Assembly: GCF_047250365.1 (NCBI RefSeq)
Contig: NZ_JBLBVL010000011.1
Location: 1 to 64,000 of the forward strand
Direction of reading: 5' to 3'
Source of the DNA: Thaumasiovibrio sp047250365
Lineage (GTDB): Bacteria > Pseudomonadota > Gammaproteobacteria > Enterobacterales > Vibrionaceae
DNA length: 64,000 bases
In this document: piece by piece, positions 52,286 through 61,239 of the stretch
Layout of the letters: each line of letters begins with the position of its first letter
How positions within the stretch are numbered: position 1 is the stretch's first letter
Notes under the pieces: model-generated
The model's input: the letters and a program-made list of their open reading frames with translations, nothing else
What the model was told of the DNA's origin: nothing
Database searches by the model: none
Position numbers and translations under genes: made by a program

Positions 52286-53407
52286 TTAATCCATCTCTAT
52301 TCTTACCCCACTTAAACTCCCCATCATAGGTTGTTCAAGCGGCTGGTCATCACTGCTTCCCAGCTTAATCATCAGGCGTAAATCGTTTTCTGAATCAGCA
52401 TGATGCAATGCTTCAAGCTCGGCGATCTTACCATCCCTTACTAGCGCATAAAGTGCTTGATCAAAGGTGCGCATTCCTTGTTCTTTGCCGCGGCGCATCA
52501 CTTCTTTCAACTCATGCAGTTCTCCGCGACGAATAAGATCAGAGACTCGCGGGGTATTGATTAATAACTCAAATGCGCCATGCCGCCCACTGCCACGCAT
52601 ATCGGGTACCAATTGCTGGGCCAAGACACATTTGAGGTTTAACGACAGATCAAATAAGAACTGCTCCCGCCGCTCTTTCGGCACCAAATGTAAAATCCGC
52701 TCTAGGGCTTGGTTGGCATTATTGGCGTGCAATGTGGCCATACATAGATGCCCTGTTTCAGCAAACATCATGGCGTATTCCATGGTTTCACGGGTACGAA
52801 TCTCACCAATCAAGATCATGTCAGGCGCCTGACGTAACGAGTTCTTCAATGCGATCTCATAACTGTCAGTATCTAATCCCACCTCACGCTGGGTGATAAT
52901 GCATTTATTGTGCTGATGAACAAATTCAATTGGGTCTTCAATGGTAAGGATATGTCCACTCGAGTTACCATTACGATAACCTGTCATGGCGGCCATCGAG
53001 GTCGATTTCCCCGAGCCCGTTGCACCCACAACTAAAATCAATCCACGTTTCGCCATCACCATATGCTGCATTTCTAATGGTAACGTTAACTCGGCAAACG
53101 TTGGAATATTGGTTTCAATGCGCCGAATAACCATCCCCGGCATATCTCGCTGCCAAAAAGCACTAACCCGGAAACGGCCAAAGTCACGGACAATGGCAAA
53201 GTTCGCTTCTTTGGTCGAGAAAAACTCTTCGCGGCGAGCATCGTTCATCACGCTATTAAACAGAATATTTACCGCAGCGAGCGACAGCGCCTCACCGTAA
53301 GGGGTCAGCTTGCCATTAATCTTCAACAAGCACGGCGCATCAACAGTAATATAGAGATCAGAGGCCTTTACCGTCACCATCTGCATCAACACATCATGTA
53401 ATTTCAT
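52286..53407 (-). CDS. pilU: Type IV pilus retraction ATPase PilU
   Basis: A 373-residue PilT-like hexameric ATPase. Walker A is GATGSGKST (128-136), the Asp box GHILTIEDPIEF, the Walker B-region DMILIGEIRTRETME and the His box ETGHLCMATLHANN are conserved. The C-terminal tail (about residues 340-373) is the variable PilU extension. In Vibrio PilU works as an accessory to PilT for pilus retraction in DNA uptake and twitching. It begins just 6 bp after the pilT stop, so the two form an operon, the usual pilTU arrangement. Confidence 0.96.
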   Translation of the reverse strand: MKLHDVLMQMVTVKASDLYITVDAPCLLKINGKLTPYGEALSLAAVNILFNSVMNDARREEFFSTKEANFAIVRDFGRFRVSAFWQRDMPGMVIRRIETNIPTFAELTLPLEMQHMVMAKRGLILVVGATGSGKSTSMAAMTGYRNGNSSGHILTIEDPIEFVHQHNKCIITQREVGLDTDSYEIALKNSLRQAPDMILIGEIRTRETMEYAMMFAETGHLCMATLHANNANQALERILHLVPKERREQFLFDLSLNLKCVLAQQLVPDMRGSGRHGAFELLINTPRVSDLIRRGELHELKEVMRRGKEQGMRTFDQALYALVRDGKIAELEALHHADSENDLRLMIKLGSSDDQPLEQPMMGSLSGVRIEMD

Positions 53408-53413
53408 CTGTAA

Positions 53414-54460
53414 TCACCTTGATCCCAGTTGGATAGTTGACCCGCTGGCTTTACGCCTGGCCTCTTCAGCTTCAACCATTCCTTGCGCCACCAGCAATCT
53501 GGCCGCTTGCTCCATGGTCTGCATCCCCTGACTCGATCCCGTCTGAATCATAGAGAACATCTGTGCCACTTTATCTTCTCGGATCAAATTTCGGATTGCT
53601 GGTGTCGCTAACATAATCTCATGCGCAGCAACACGCCCTCCCGACGTACACTTCATCAAGGTTTGTGAGATAACGGCACGCAGTGACTCCGAGAGCATAG
53701 AACGAACCATCGACTTATCATTACCCGGAAAAACATCAATAATACGGTCGATGGTTTTTGCCGCGCTACTGGTGTGCAACGTACCAAAAACCAAATGGCC
53801 CGTTTCTGCGGCAGTCAAAGCCAAACTGATCGTCTCTTGGTCACGTAACTCTCCCACCAAGATGACATCGGGGTCTTCACGCAATGCTGAGCGCAGCGCT
53901 GCGTTAAAGCTGTGGGTATCGCGGTGAACTTCACGTTGGTTAATCAAGCACTTCTGACTTGGATGAATAAATTCAATTGGGTCTTCGATAGTGAGAATGT
54001 GGCGATTAAAGTGCTGATTAATATAGTTGACCATCGCCGCCAATGTGGTGGATTTACCCGACCCTGTAGGGCCAGTCACTAGTACTAATCCAGACGACAG
54101 CTCACTGATATTCCTAAATATATCAGGCGCATTGATTGACTCGAGTGTTGGGACGTCATTAGGAATGGTTCGAAAGACCGCCGCCCCCCCTCGCGCTTGG
54201 TGAAACGCATTCACCCTAAATCGACCAACGCTAGGCACTGCAAATGAAAAATCGCACTCTAACTTTTCTTCGAATTCTTTGCGTTGTGCATCATTCATAA
54301 TGTCAAAGACCAATTTATGAACTTCTGCATGGGTTAATTCTGGTAGACTTAACTTTCTAACGTCGCCATCAACACGAATCATCGGCGGAACGCCAGCTGA
54401 GAGGTGCAGATCTGAGGCGTGGTGTTTTACACTAAAGTCCAATAATTCGGTGATATCCAT
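53414..54460 (-). CDS. pilT: Type IV pilus retraction ATPase PilT
   Basis: A 348-residue AAA-type secretion ATPase powering pilus retraction at the inner-membrane face. Walker A is GPTGSGKST (130-138); HILTIEDPIEF, REDPDVILVGELRDQET and AAETGHLVFGTLHTSS are the Asp box, Walker B and His box, and the AIRNLIRE C-terminal motif is present. Divergent from yggS, whose gene begins about 26 bp from the pilT start, an arrangement widely conserved in gammaproteobacteria. Confidence 0.97.
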   Translation of the reverse strand: MDITELLDFSVKHHASDLHLSAGVPPMIRVDGDVRKLSLPELTHAEVHKLVFDIMNDAQRKEFEEKLECDFSFAVPSVGRFRVNAFHQARGGAAVFRTIPNDVPTLESINAPDIFRNISELSSGLVLVTGPTGSGKSTTLAAMVNYINQHFNRHILTIEDPIEFIHPSQKCLINQREVHRDTHSFNAALRSALREDPDVILVGELRDQETISLALTAAETGHLVFGTLHTSSAAKTIDRIIDVFPGNDKSMVRSMLSESLRAVISQTLMKCTSGGRVAAHEIMLATPAIRNLIREDKVAQMFSMIQTGSSQGMQTMEQAARLLVAQGMVEAEEARRKASGSTIQLGSR

Positions 54461-54485
54461 TCACTTTTCCTGCAGAATAAATTTT

Positions 54486-55193
54486 ATGGTTAGTATCAAA
54501 CAAAATATTGCGCAGATCACCCAACAGATACAACAAACGTCCCAAAAATGCGGCAGAGCCCCCGATTCAGTGCAACTGCTCGCAGTCAGTAAAACCAAAC
54601 CAATTAGCGCCATTCAAGAAGCCATTGAAGCTGGACAGCGTGCATTTGGCGAAAACTATGTCCAGGAAGGCGTAGAAAAAATACAATATTTTTCTTCCAC
54701 ACCGTACGCGAATGAATTGAATTGGCACTTTATCGGCCCCATTCAATCAAATAAGACCAAACTGATTGCAGAGCACTTCGGCTGGGTTCATTCTGTTGAT
54801 AGGGAAAAAGTCGCACGACGACTCAATGAGCAACGTCCCACTAATCTGCCGGCATTAAATGTACTGTTGCAGGTCAATACTAGCGGTGAAGCCAGCAAGG
54901 CAGGTACTGACGTTAGCAGCGTTGTCGAACTCGCCGTGCAAATCGCCACGATGCCTAATTTGGTTTTACGCGGGTTGATGTCGATCCCGGAACGCGCCGA
55001 GGACTATGATAGCCAATTGAGAGCATTTAACAGCTTGGCAGAAGCGTTCGCGCAATTAAAGCCCCATCACCCTCACCTAGACACCCTATCAATGGGCATG
55101 AGTGGAGATATTGACGCCGCGATTGCAGCAGGGAGTACCATGGTACGCATTGGCACTGCCATTTTTGGCGCACGCGATTATGGCGCTAAATAA
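54486..55193 (+). CDS. yggS: PLP homeostasis protein YggS
   Basis: A 235-residue PLP-binding TIM-barrel protein that keeps vitamin B6 and amino-acid pools balanced. The PLP lysine lies in LLAVSKTKP near residue 36; FGENYVQEGVEK, NWHFIGPIQSNKTK and LSMGMSGDIDAAIAAGSTMVRIGTAIFG are classic. The start at 54486 (MVSIKQNIAQ) is standard; upstream codons belong to the pilT promoter. First gene of yggS-proC-yggT-yggU. Confidence 0.96.
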   Translation: MVSIKQNIAQITQQIQQTSQKCGRAPDSVQLLAVSKTKPISAIQEAIEAGQRAFGENYVQEGVEKIQYFSSTPYANELNWHFIGPIQSNKTKLIAEHFGWVHSVDREKVARRLNEQRPTNLPALNVLLQVNTSGEASKAGTDVSSVVELAVQIATMPNLVLRGLMSIPERAEDYDSQLRAFNSLAEAFAQLKPHHPHLDTLSMGMSGDIDAAIAAGSTMVRIGTAIFGARDYGAK

Positions 55194-55296
55194 TAAGTGA
55201 TCTCGTGCCTTTAAACTTAGCAAACATACGACTCTGAAAACGGAGTTATGCATATTATTAACGTCAGTTGCAACCGAGAAAATAGGTAACTTAACC

Positions 55297-56115
55297 ATGG
55301 AACACAAACGTATAGCATTTATTGGCGCAGGAAATATGGCAAGCGCAATTATTGCAGGGCTATGCAATAGTGGTTATCCGGCTTCACAGATCACCGCTAC
55401 CGCACCAAGCCTCACCCGGCGCCAGCCATTAGAAGACAAATTTGGCATTCAGACCACAGATAACAATTTGCAAGCGGCGAATGATGCCGACGTGGTGGTC
55501 CTCGCGGTTAAGCCACAACTAATGGAAGCCGTTTGCCAACCGCTACAAATTCTCGATTTTTCATCAAAACTGGTGATAACCATCGCGGCAGGCATTAGCG
55601 CCGCGCGTTACAATCAGTTCCTTGGACAAGCGGTCAAGCTAGTTCGAGTCATGCCCAATACACCGTCGCTATTAGGCAAAGGAATGAGCGGTTTGTATGC
55701 AGAAAGCTCTATTCCTACTCAAGACCAACAGTTTGCCGATATGTTAATGCGTGCCGTCGGAGAAGTATGCTGGGTTGAACAGGAGAGCAAAATAAATCAG
55801 GTTATCGCAGCCGCTGGCAGCGCCCCAGCTTACTTCTTCTTGTTTATGGAAGCGATGCAACAAGAAGCGATTCGCCAAGGTATGGATGCGGACACAGCGC
55901 GACTTTTAGTACAACAATCTGCGATTGGTGCAGCCGAAATGGTTAAAGCCAACCCAGAATTAACGCTATCGATGCTGCGTGAACAAGTCACCTCAAAAGG
56001 GGGCACGACCGCTGAAGCGATACGCACATTTAACGAACATCATCTCTCGGACACCGTCGCCAAAGCAATGCAAGCTGCGGTTACTCGTGCACAAGAGATG
56101 GAAAAACTGTTTTGA
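55297..56115 (+). CDS. proC: Pyrroline-5-carboxylate reductase ProC
   Basis: A 272-residue NADPH-dependent reductase for the last step of proline synthesis. It starts with the nucleotide-binding loop FIGAGNMASAIIAGL, followed by VVLAVKPQLME and MPNTPSLLGKGMSGL, and the C-terminal dimerisation domain carries the SAPAYFFLFMEAMQQ and LREQVTSKGGTTAEAI signature. AGG upstream of ATG 55297. It lies between yggS and yggT as in most gammaproteobacteria. Confidence 0.97.
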   Translation: MEHKRIAFIGAGNMASAIIAGLCNSGYPASQITATAPSLTRRQPLEDKFGIQTTDNNLQAANDADVVVLAVKPQLMEAVCQPLQILDFSSKLVITIAAGISAARYNQFLGQAVKLVRVMPNTPSLLGKGMSGLYAESSIPTQDQQFADMLMRAVGEVCWVEQESKINQVIAAAGSAPAYFFLFMEAMQQEAIRQGMDADTARLLVQQSAIGAAEMVKANPELTLSMLREQVTSKGGTTAEAIRTFNEHHLSDTVAKAMQAAVTRAQEMEKLF

Positions 56116-56155
56116 GTTGACTCAAAACATCAGTATTAATAAACAAAGGTAAACT

Positions 56156-56713
56156 ATGAATTCAATCGCCTATCTGGTCTCTACGGTTTTTGACCTCTAC
56201 ATCATGGTGGTTCTACTGCGCATTTGGCTACAGTGGGCTCGCGCAGATTTCTATAATCCGTTCTCGCAATTTATTGTTAAAGCAACGCAACCCATTGTCG
56301 CGCCTTTACGTCGTATCATTCCATCGCTCGGCTCGCTCGATATCGCGACCTTGTTATTCGCCTATGTCTTATGCTGCTTGAAGTTTGTCATCTTACAACT
56401 TGTGCTTTCTGGCGGCGCCATGGCAATTGGACCCGGCATGCTGTATCTCGGCCTACTCGCCCTGCTAAAAGCGGCGGGTGGACTTATCTTCTGGGTCTTG
56501 CTACTCAGAGCGATCCTGTCGTGGATCAGCCAAGGACGCAGCCCAATTGAGTATGTGATGCATCAATTAAGCGAGCCACTCACCGCTCCGATCCGCCGCT
56601 TCATCCCTGCCATGGGCGGTTTAGATTTGAGCGTACTGGTTCTATTCATTGGTCTGCAGTTTGCGAATTTCCTGTTGGGCGACTTGTTTGGACCTATCTG
56701 GTTCCAGTTGTGA
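56156..56713 (+). CDS. yggT: YggT-family membrane protein
   Basis: A 185-residue inner-membrane protein with two similar YggT repeats. Each has a hydrophobic pair around a P-x-RR-x-IP motif: NPFSQFIVKATQPIVAPLRRIIPSLG in the first half and the EPLTAPIRRFIPAMGGLDLS region in the second. AAAGG precedes the ATG. Members relate to osmotic shock or cell-shape proteins; function is not established. Its stop overlaps the region of the yggU start, indicating tight coupling. Confidence 0.9.
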   Translation: MNSIAYLVSTVFDLYIMVVLLRIWLQWARADFYNPFSQFIVKATQPIVAPLRRIIPSLGSLDIATLLFAYVLCCLKFVILQLVLSGGAMAIGPGMLYLGLLALLKAAGGLIFWVLLLRAILSWISQGRSPIEYVMHQLSEPLTAPIRRFIPAMGGLDLSVLVLFIGLQFANFLLGDLFGPIWFQL

Positions 56714-56715
56714 GT

Positions 56716-57012
56716 ATGGCTTGGCGTGACAACGATGATTTGTTGCTGCGCCTCTATATCATCCAGCCGAAAGCAAGCCGTGACGCCATTGTCGGCCAAC
56801 ATGGTGATGAATTGAAGGTGGCGATTACTGCGCCGCCCATCGACGGCAAAGCGAATGCTTACCTCTGTAAGTTTCTCGCCAAACAGTGTCGGGTCGCCAA
56901 AGGTGCAGTGATCATCGAAAAAGGGGAACTGGGTCGGCACAAACAGGTACGCATCCTTGCCCCAGCGCAGATCCCCAGTGTGATTAGCGCATACCTCGAA
57001 GAGTCGCTCTGA
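56716..57012 (+). CDS. yggU: YggU (DUF167) protein
   Basis: A 98-residue protein of the UPF0235/YggU family. Visible motif: LYIIQPKASRDAIVGQHGDE and APPIDGKANAYLCKFLAKQC with the KANxxLxxxLA helix. Start may be GTG 56710, which overlaps the yggT stop, or ATG 56716; neither has a strong ribosome site, which suggests translational coupling to yggT. Function unknown. A terminator follows. Confidence 0.88.
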   Translation: MAWRDNDDLLLRLYIIQPKASRDAIVGQHGDELKVAITAPPIDGKANAYLCKFLAKQCRVAKGAVIIEKGELGRHKQVRILAPAQIPSVISAYLEESL

Positions 57013-57035
57013 TGGGTGTCAGCGGTCATAACTGC

Positions 57036-57063
57036 AATAAGACCAGAGGGAACTGGTCTTATT
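57036..57063 (+). terminator. Terminator of yggS-proC-yggT-yggU
   Basis: AATAAGACCAG/CTGGTCTTATT stem with AGGGAA loop, 23 bp after yggU, then T-rich sequence. Confidence 0.88.
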
Positions 57064-57112
57064 TATGATCTTGGCGGTGAAAACCACCATTACAGCAAAC
57101 AAGGAGAGCACC

Positions 57113-57547
57113 ATGAAAATATTACTGACGCTTTTTTTGAGCTTACTCTTGAGTCTGTCTGCGTCTGTTAGTGCTGAGCAGTCGGTGACCTTTGACCATA
57201 TCGAAGTCCATTATTCTGCCATTCCAACCACCTTTCTCTCTCCTGACATTGCCAGCAACTACCGTATTCAGCGCAGCCGCTACTCTGCCCTGCTCAATAT
57301 TGCCATTCTTGATAGAACACAAGACAATCAAGCCATGATCGCATCTGTTCACGGCAGTGCTGCCAACTTACTCGGCAATAAAAAGACCTTAAGTTTCCGC
57401 GAAATCCGCGAAGGCAGTGCCATCTACTATTTAGCGGAAGTGCCTCACACCCATGAAGAGCAGTATTTGTTTGAGATTCTGATCACCACCCAAGGCGGCG
57501 TTACCAACACGCTGCGTTTTCGTCAGACCTTCTATAGTGAAGAGTGA
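57113..57547 (+). CDS. DUF4426 exported protein
   Basis: A 144-residue secreted protein: signal peptide MKILLTLFLSLLLSLSASV, cleavage near SAE, then a beta-rich domain with VHYSAIPTTFLSPDIASNY, the first motif of DUF4426. The AAGGAG site before ATG 57113 is strong; codons upstream are non-coding. The gene sits between yggU and rdgB, where DUF4426 proteins are found in many Vibrio. Function unknown; probably periplasmic. Confidence 0.88.
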   Translation: MKILLTLFLSLLLSLSASVSAEQSVTFDHIEVHYSAIPTTFLSPDIASNYRIQRSRYSALLNIAILDRTQDNQAMIASVHGSAANLLGNKKTLSFREIREGSAIYYLAEVPHTHEEQYLFEILITTQGGVTNTLRFRQTFYSEE

Positions 57548-57649
57548 CGGCATACTCTTGCCTTTTTACATTTAGTCCGCACTGACTTCCCCTAACAAGA
57601 TAGTGCGGCTACACTACGCGTTTTGCTCATCACGAAATAGGTAGTCTTT

Positions 57650-58240
57650 ATGTCTAAACTGGTTCTTGCCACTGGCAATCAAGGTAAAGTTCGCGAAATG
57701 GCCGATTTATTGGCTGACTTTGGCTTTGATGTCGTTGCTCAAAGTGAGTTTAATGTCTCTGACGTAGCAGAAACTGGCACGACGTTTGTTGAAAATGCCA
57801 TCATCAAAGCACGTCACGCAGCACAAGCGACCGGATTACCTGCCATTGCCGATGATTCCGGCCTTGAGGTTGATGCCTTAGAGGGTGCGCCCGGTGTCTA
57901 CTCTGCACGCTACGCTGGTGACACCGCGTCTGATCGCGATAACTTGCTCAAGCTTCTCGAACAAATGGACGGTATAACCGACCGCCAAGCCCGCTTTCAT
58001 TGCGTATTGGTGTTAATGCGCCATGCCAATGACCCAACCCCACTGATCTGTCATGGCAGTTGGGAAGGTGACATTGCCATGCAACCAAGCGGCGAACAAG
58101 GCTTTGGTTATGACCCAGTCTTCTATGTTCGAGATGCTAACTGCACAGCTGCAGAGCTAACTTCAGCAGAGAAAAAGCTACGTTCACACCGTGGACAAGC
58201 ACTGCAAAAGTTATTTCAGGCACTTAAGGACACAAAATGA
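57650..58240 (+). CDS. rdgB: XTP/dITP diphosphatase RdgB
   Basis: A 196-residue non-canonical purine nucleotide pyrophosphatase cleaning the dNTP pool of dITP and XTP. The start LVLATGNQGKVREM is the family signature; PAIADDSGLEVDALEGAPGVYSARYAG provides the catalytic acidic residues, and GEQGFGYDPVFY is the substrate loop. It overlaps hemW by 4 bp (58237-58240), so the two are coupled. Confidence 0.97.
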   Translation: MSKLVLATGNQGKVREMADLLADFGFDVVAQSEFNVSDVAETGTTFVENAIIKARHAAQATGLPAIADDSGLEVDALEGAPGVYSARYAGDTASDRDNLLKLLEQMDGITDRQARFHCVLVLMRHANDPTPLICHGSWEGDIAMQPSGEQGFGYDPVFYVRDANCTAAELTSAEKKLRSHRGQALQKLFQALKDTK

Positions 58241-59388
58241 TCACCCCACCACCATTGAGTCTGTATGTGCACATCCCTTGGTGCGTGCAAAAATGCCCCT
58301 ATTGCGACTTTAATTCGCACGCCCTCAAGAGTAAAGTTCCAGAGGCTGACTACATTGATGCACTACTCGATGATCTTGCCCAAGACCTTCGTCGTTTGGG
58401 GCCGTTTGAACGCCCACTGCACTCAATTTTTATCGGTGGTGGTACGCCAAGTTTGATCTCCCCTGAAGAGATTACGCGTTTGCTGCAAGGCATCGCTAGC
58501 GTCCTTCCATTTAGCCCTGAGATTGAAATAACCATGGAAGCCAACCCAGGCACTGTTGAAGCTGGGCGCTTTGACGCGTACAGACAGGCTGGCATCAACC
58601 GAATTTCGATTGGAGTACAATCGTTTGATAACGAGAAACTCACCCGCTTAGGCCGAGTTCATGATGCCAATGAAGCGATTTCAGCAGCGCAGACAGCGGC
58701 ACAAGCTGGGCTAAACAGCTTTAACTTAGACTTAATGCACGGCTTGCCGACCCAGTCATCCCAACAAGCGATTGCCGATCTACAGCAAGCCATTGCCCTA
58801 AATCCACCCCACTTGTCATGGTATCAGCTCACGTTAGAGCCCAATACGCTATTTGGCTCGCAGCCGCCAACGCTGCCAGATGATGATGAACTCTGGGCTA
58901 TTTTCGAGCAAGGCCATCAGCTACTTGAGCAAGCGGGTTATGTTCGCTATGAAATATCCGGCTACAGCAAGCCGGGTTATCAGTGCCGTCATAACCTAAA
59001 CTACTGGCGTTTTGGTGACTACCTTGGCATTGGTTGCGGTGCTCACGGTAAATTCACCTTTGCTGATGGGCGTATCGAACGCAGCGTAAAAGTGAAGCAT
59101 CCAAGAGGCTATCTCGACACAAATAAAGCTTATCTGGTCGAGCAGTGGGAAGTTGAAGCGCAGGATCGCCCGTTTGAGTTCTTCATGAACCGCTTTCGTC
59201 TTATCGAGCCATGTCCGAAAAGCGAATTTAGTGCCACCACTGGGTTAGCACTGACGCACATCCATCAACCGATTGAGCAAGCAAAACAGCAAGGTTTATT
59301 GACTGAAGATGATCACTCTTGGCATCTTACTGAAAAAGGACTGCTGTTTTTCAACGATCTTATCGCTCTGTTCGTCGATGGCGAATAA
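58237..59388 (+). CDS. hemW: Radical SAM heme chaperone HemW
   Basis: A 383-residue radical SAM protein, formerly called HemN-like. The CxxxCxxC cluster is Cys16-Cys20-Cys23 in WCVQKCPYCDFNSH, without the extra Cys of true HemN; YVHIPWC, IFIGGGTPSL and NRISIGVQSF follow. HemW binds and delivers heme to apoproteins. Its C-terminal region (LEPNTLFGSQPPTLP, GIGCGAHGK) is typical. Translation is coupled to rdgB. Confidence 0.95.
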   Translation: MITPPPLSLYVHIPWCVQKCPYCDFNSHALKSKVPEADYIDALLDDLAQDLRRLGPFERPLHSIFIGGGTPSLISPEEITRLLQGIASVLPFSPEIEITMEANPGTVEAGRFDAYRQAGINRISIGVQSFDNEKLTRLGRVHDANEAISAAQTAAQAGLNSFNLDLMHGLPTQSSQQAIADLQQAIALNPPHLSWYQLTLEPNTLFGSQPPTLPDDDELWAIFEQGHQLLEQAGYVRYEISGYSKPGYQCRHNLNYWRFGDYLGIGCGAHGKFTFADGRIERSVKVKHPRGYLDTNKAYLVEQWEVEAQDRPFEFFMNRFRLIEPCPKSEFSATTGLALTHIHQPIEQAKQQGLLTEDDHSWHLTEKGLLFFNDLIALFVDGE

Positions 59389-59393
59389 ACAAA

Positions 59394-59426
59394 AACGCCT
59401 TCAAAGCGAGCAGCGATGAAGGCGTT
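59394..59426. terminator. Bidirectional terminator hemW/yggN
   Basis: AACGCCTTCA/TGAAGGCGTT stem with a 13-nt loop, preceded by an A run, between convergent hemW and yggN. Confidence 0.8.
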
Positions 59427-59457
59427 GCATTGTCATACGGGCAGGATTATAACGCGG

Positions 59458-60216
59458 TTACGGCTCGCTCACGGATTGAGACAGAGTGACCGTCTGCCAC
59501 TCTTTCAGCGCCGGAATCAACGCTTGAATTTGCTGCTCATGGGTCTGCCAGCGGGCTAAACGCTGGCAAAAATCTTGATTCAACGCGGCCATTTGAGGCT
59601 GTTGCAGCTCGATGATACCTTGTAGCTCCTCCTGCAACAGACCCATACGTTCGCTGATCTTGGCCATTTTATCTTCACCAGACTCAGTAGGCAGTCGGGC
59701 TAAGTCACCCATCCCTGTCACACCCAGTTGTACAAGGAGTGTTTTGAATTGTTGTTCTATCTTCTCAGATAACAGCAAGACACGTTGATGGCGAAATTGT
59801 GGGTCGCTACCGGGGGCACCAAAAATCCCCTGCAACTGACTATTGAGTTGCTGTTGAAATTGCGTCAACTGCTGCCTTGATGCACTTTGTTCCCCAAGCT
59901 GCGCCGCTAACGCCTGATCGACCTTCCCTACCACTCGGTCAAGCTCACTGCGCAACGTGGTATGCATATAAGGTAAATCCTGCATTAGCTGACGGCGATA
60001 CTCTGCCAAAGCTCGCGTCTGTTCACTACGCAGCGACACGTGGTGGACAGCAAACTTGAGTCCGCCTTGGTCGGAAACAGTAAAGGTTTCACCACCCTGC
60101 ACCAAAAGAAGATTGCCGTCACGTGTGGCAATATCATTATGCAACATCGGTAGACATTGCGAACCTAACGCACTACCAGCCCATACCAGTGACAACAACA
60201 TTAAGCCCAAACGCAT
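59458..60216 (-). CDS. yggN: YggN/DUF2884 family exported protein
   Basis: A 252-residue exported protein with signal peptide MRLGLMLLSLVWAGSALGS. The conserved part of DUF2884 lies early (LLLVQGGETFTVSDQGGLKF, LAEYRRQLMQDLPYM), and the rest is a long helical, Gln-rich stretch likely to form coiled coils. It matches YggN of E. coli, of unknown function. Located next to glsB and trmB as in Vibrio; periplasmic location inferred from the signal. Confidence 0.85.
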   Translation of the reverse strand: MRLGLMLLSLVWAGSALGSQCLPMLHNDIATRDGNLLLVQGGETFTVSDQGGLKFAVHHVSLRSEQTRALAEYRRQLMQDLPYMHTTLRSELDRVVGKVDQALAAQLGEQSASRQQLTQFQQQLNSQLQGIFGAPGSDPQFRHQRVLLLSEKIEQQFKTLLVQLGVTGMGDLARLPTESGEDKMAKISERMGLLQEELQGIIELQQPQMAALNQDFCQRLARWQTHEQQIQALIPALKEWQTVTLSQSVSEP

Positions 60217-60245
60217 ACACCAACTCCGTCAGGCCTAAAGCCTGA

Positions 60246-61166
60246 TTAAAAAATAGAACGTCCGATACGCTCAGCCAGTAGTTCTAGCACGCGCGTACCA
60301 GCCAGAGAGTTACCCGATTTATCGAGTTCTGGCGACCAAACAGCAATACTCATTTCGCCAGGAACAATGGCAATAATGCCACCACCCACACCGGATTTAC
60401 CGGGCATTCCAACACGGTAAGCAAACTCGCCAGCGCCATCATATAACCCACTGGTTGCTAGCAAGGCATTGAGCTGCTTGGTTTGAGTTTGGCTTATAAT
60501 GGTTTTTTCTGCGCCCAAAGGAAGTCCTTTATTTGCCAAGTAGCTAAATGTTTTCGCTAAATCGGTACAACTCATGCGCAGGGCACAATAGTGGAAGTAA
60601 TTATGTAGAACAGGCATCACATCATTATTGAAATTGCCAAATGAACGCATGAGGTAGGCAATAGCAGCATTTCTGTCACTGTGCTGCATTTCAGAGGCTG
60701 CGACAACTTTGTCATAAATGATCTTATTCTCGCCACTTAATGCTCTAACCAGTTCCAGCATGCGATGACGAGGTGCTGACAGCCGTGTCGCCAATAAATC
60801 ACACACTACCAGAGCCCCAGCATTAATAAATGGGTTGCGCGGAATACCGTTTTCCATTTCAAGCTGGATCATCGAATTAAATGCGTGCCCAGATGGCTCT
60901 TTACCCACTCGTTGCCAGATCTCGTCAGCCTCATACATCATCATAGCCAAGGTTAGGCTCAATACCTTTGAGATTGATTGAATAGAAAAAGCTTCGTCCG
61001 CATCGCCTGCAGTAATGATTTCACCATCGTTATAACAAACAGCAATACCAAGCTTATTGGTAGGTACTTGTGCCAACGCTGGAATGTAATCCGCCACTTG
61101 GCCCTGACCTATTAATGGGCGGGCCTCATCAAGAACTTGCTCTAATAAAGCTTGAGTGGGTTTCAT
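60246..61166 (-). CDS. glsB: Glutaminase GlsB
   Basis: A 306-residue beta-lactamase-fold glutaminase converting glutamine to glutamate and ammonia. The catalytic SxxK pair is Ser64-Lys67 in AFSIQSISKVL; NPFINAGALVVCDLL and the YFHYCALRMSCTDLAKTFSYL motif with the conserved Tyr follow, and FAYRVGMPGKSGVGGGIIAIVPG is the late motif. Length and order match the family. It begins 73 bp after the trmB stop with a terminator between. Confidence 0.96.
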   Translation of the reverse strand: MKPTQALLEQVLDEARPLIGQGQVADYIPALAQVPTNKLGIAVCYNDGEIITAGDADEAFSIQSISKVLSLTLAMMMYEADEIWQRVGKEPSGHAFNSMIQLEMENGIPRNPFINAGALVVCDLLATRLSAPRHRMLELVRALSGENKIIYDKVVAASEMQHSDRNAAIAYLMRSFGNFNNDVMPVLHNYFHYCALRMSCTDLAKTFSYLANKGLPLGAEKTIISQTQTKQLNALLATSGLYDGAGEFAYRVGMPGKSGVGGGIIAIVPGEMSIAVWSPELDKSGNSLAGTRVLELLAERIGRSIF

Positions 61167-61187
61167 TGTTTAACTCCTGAGGAAGAA

Positions 61188-61211
61188 AAAGCCAGCGCAA
61201 TGGCTGGCTTT
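61188..61211 (-). terminator. Terminator of trmB
   Basis: AAAGCCAGC/GCTGGCTTT stem with a 6-nt loop and an A run that becomes a T tract on the minus strand, between trmB and glsB. Confidence 0.85.
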
Positions 61212-61239
61212 AACAATCAACATATGGGTTTAAAGTAGG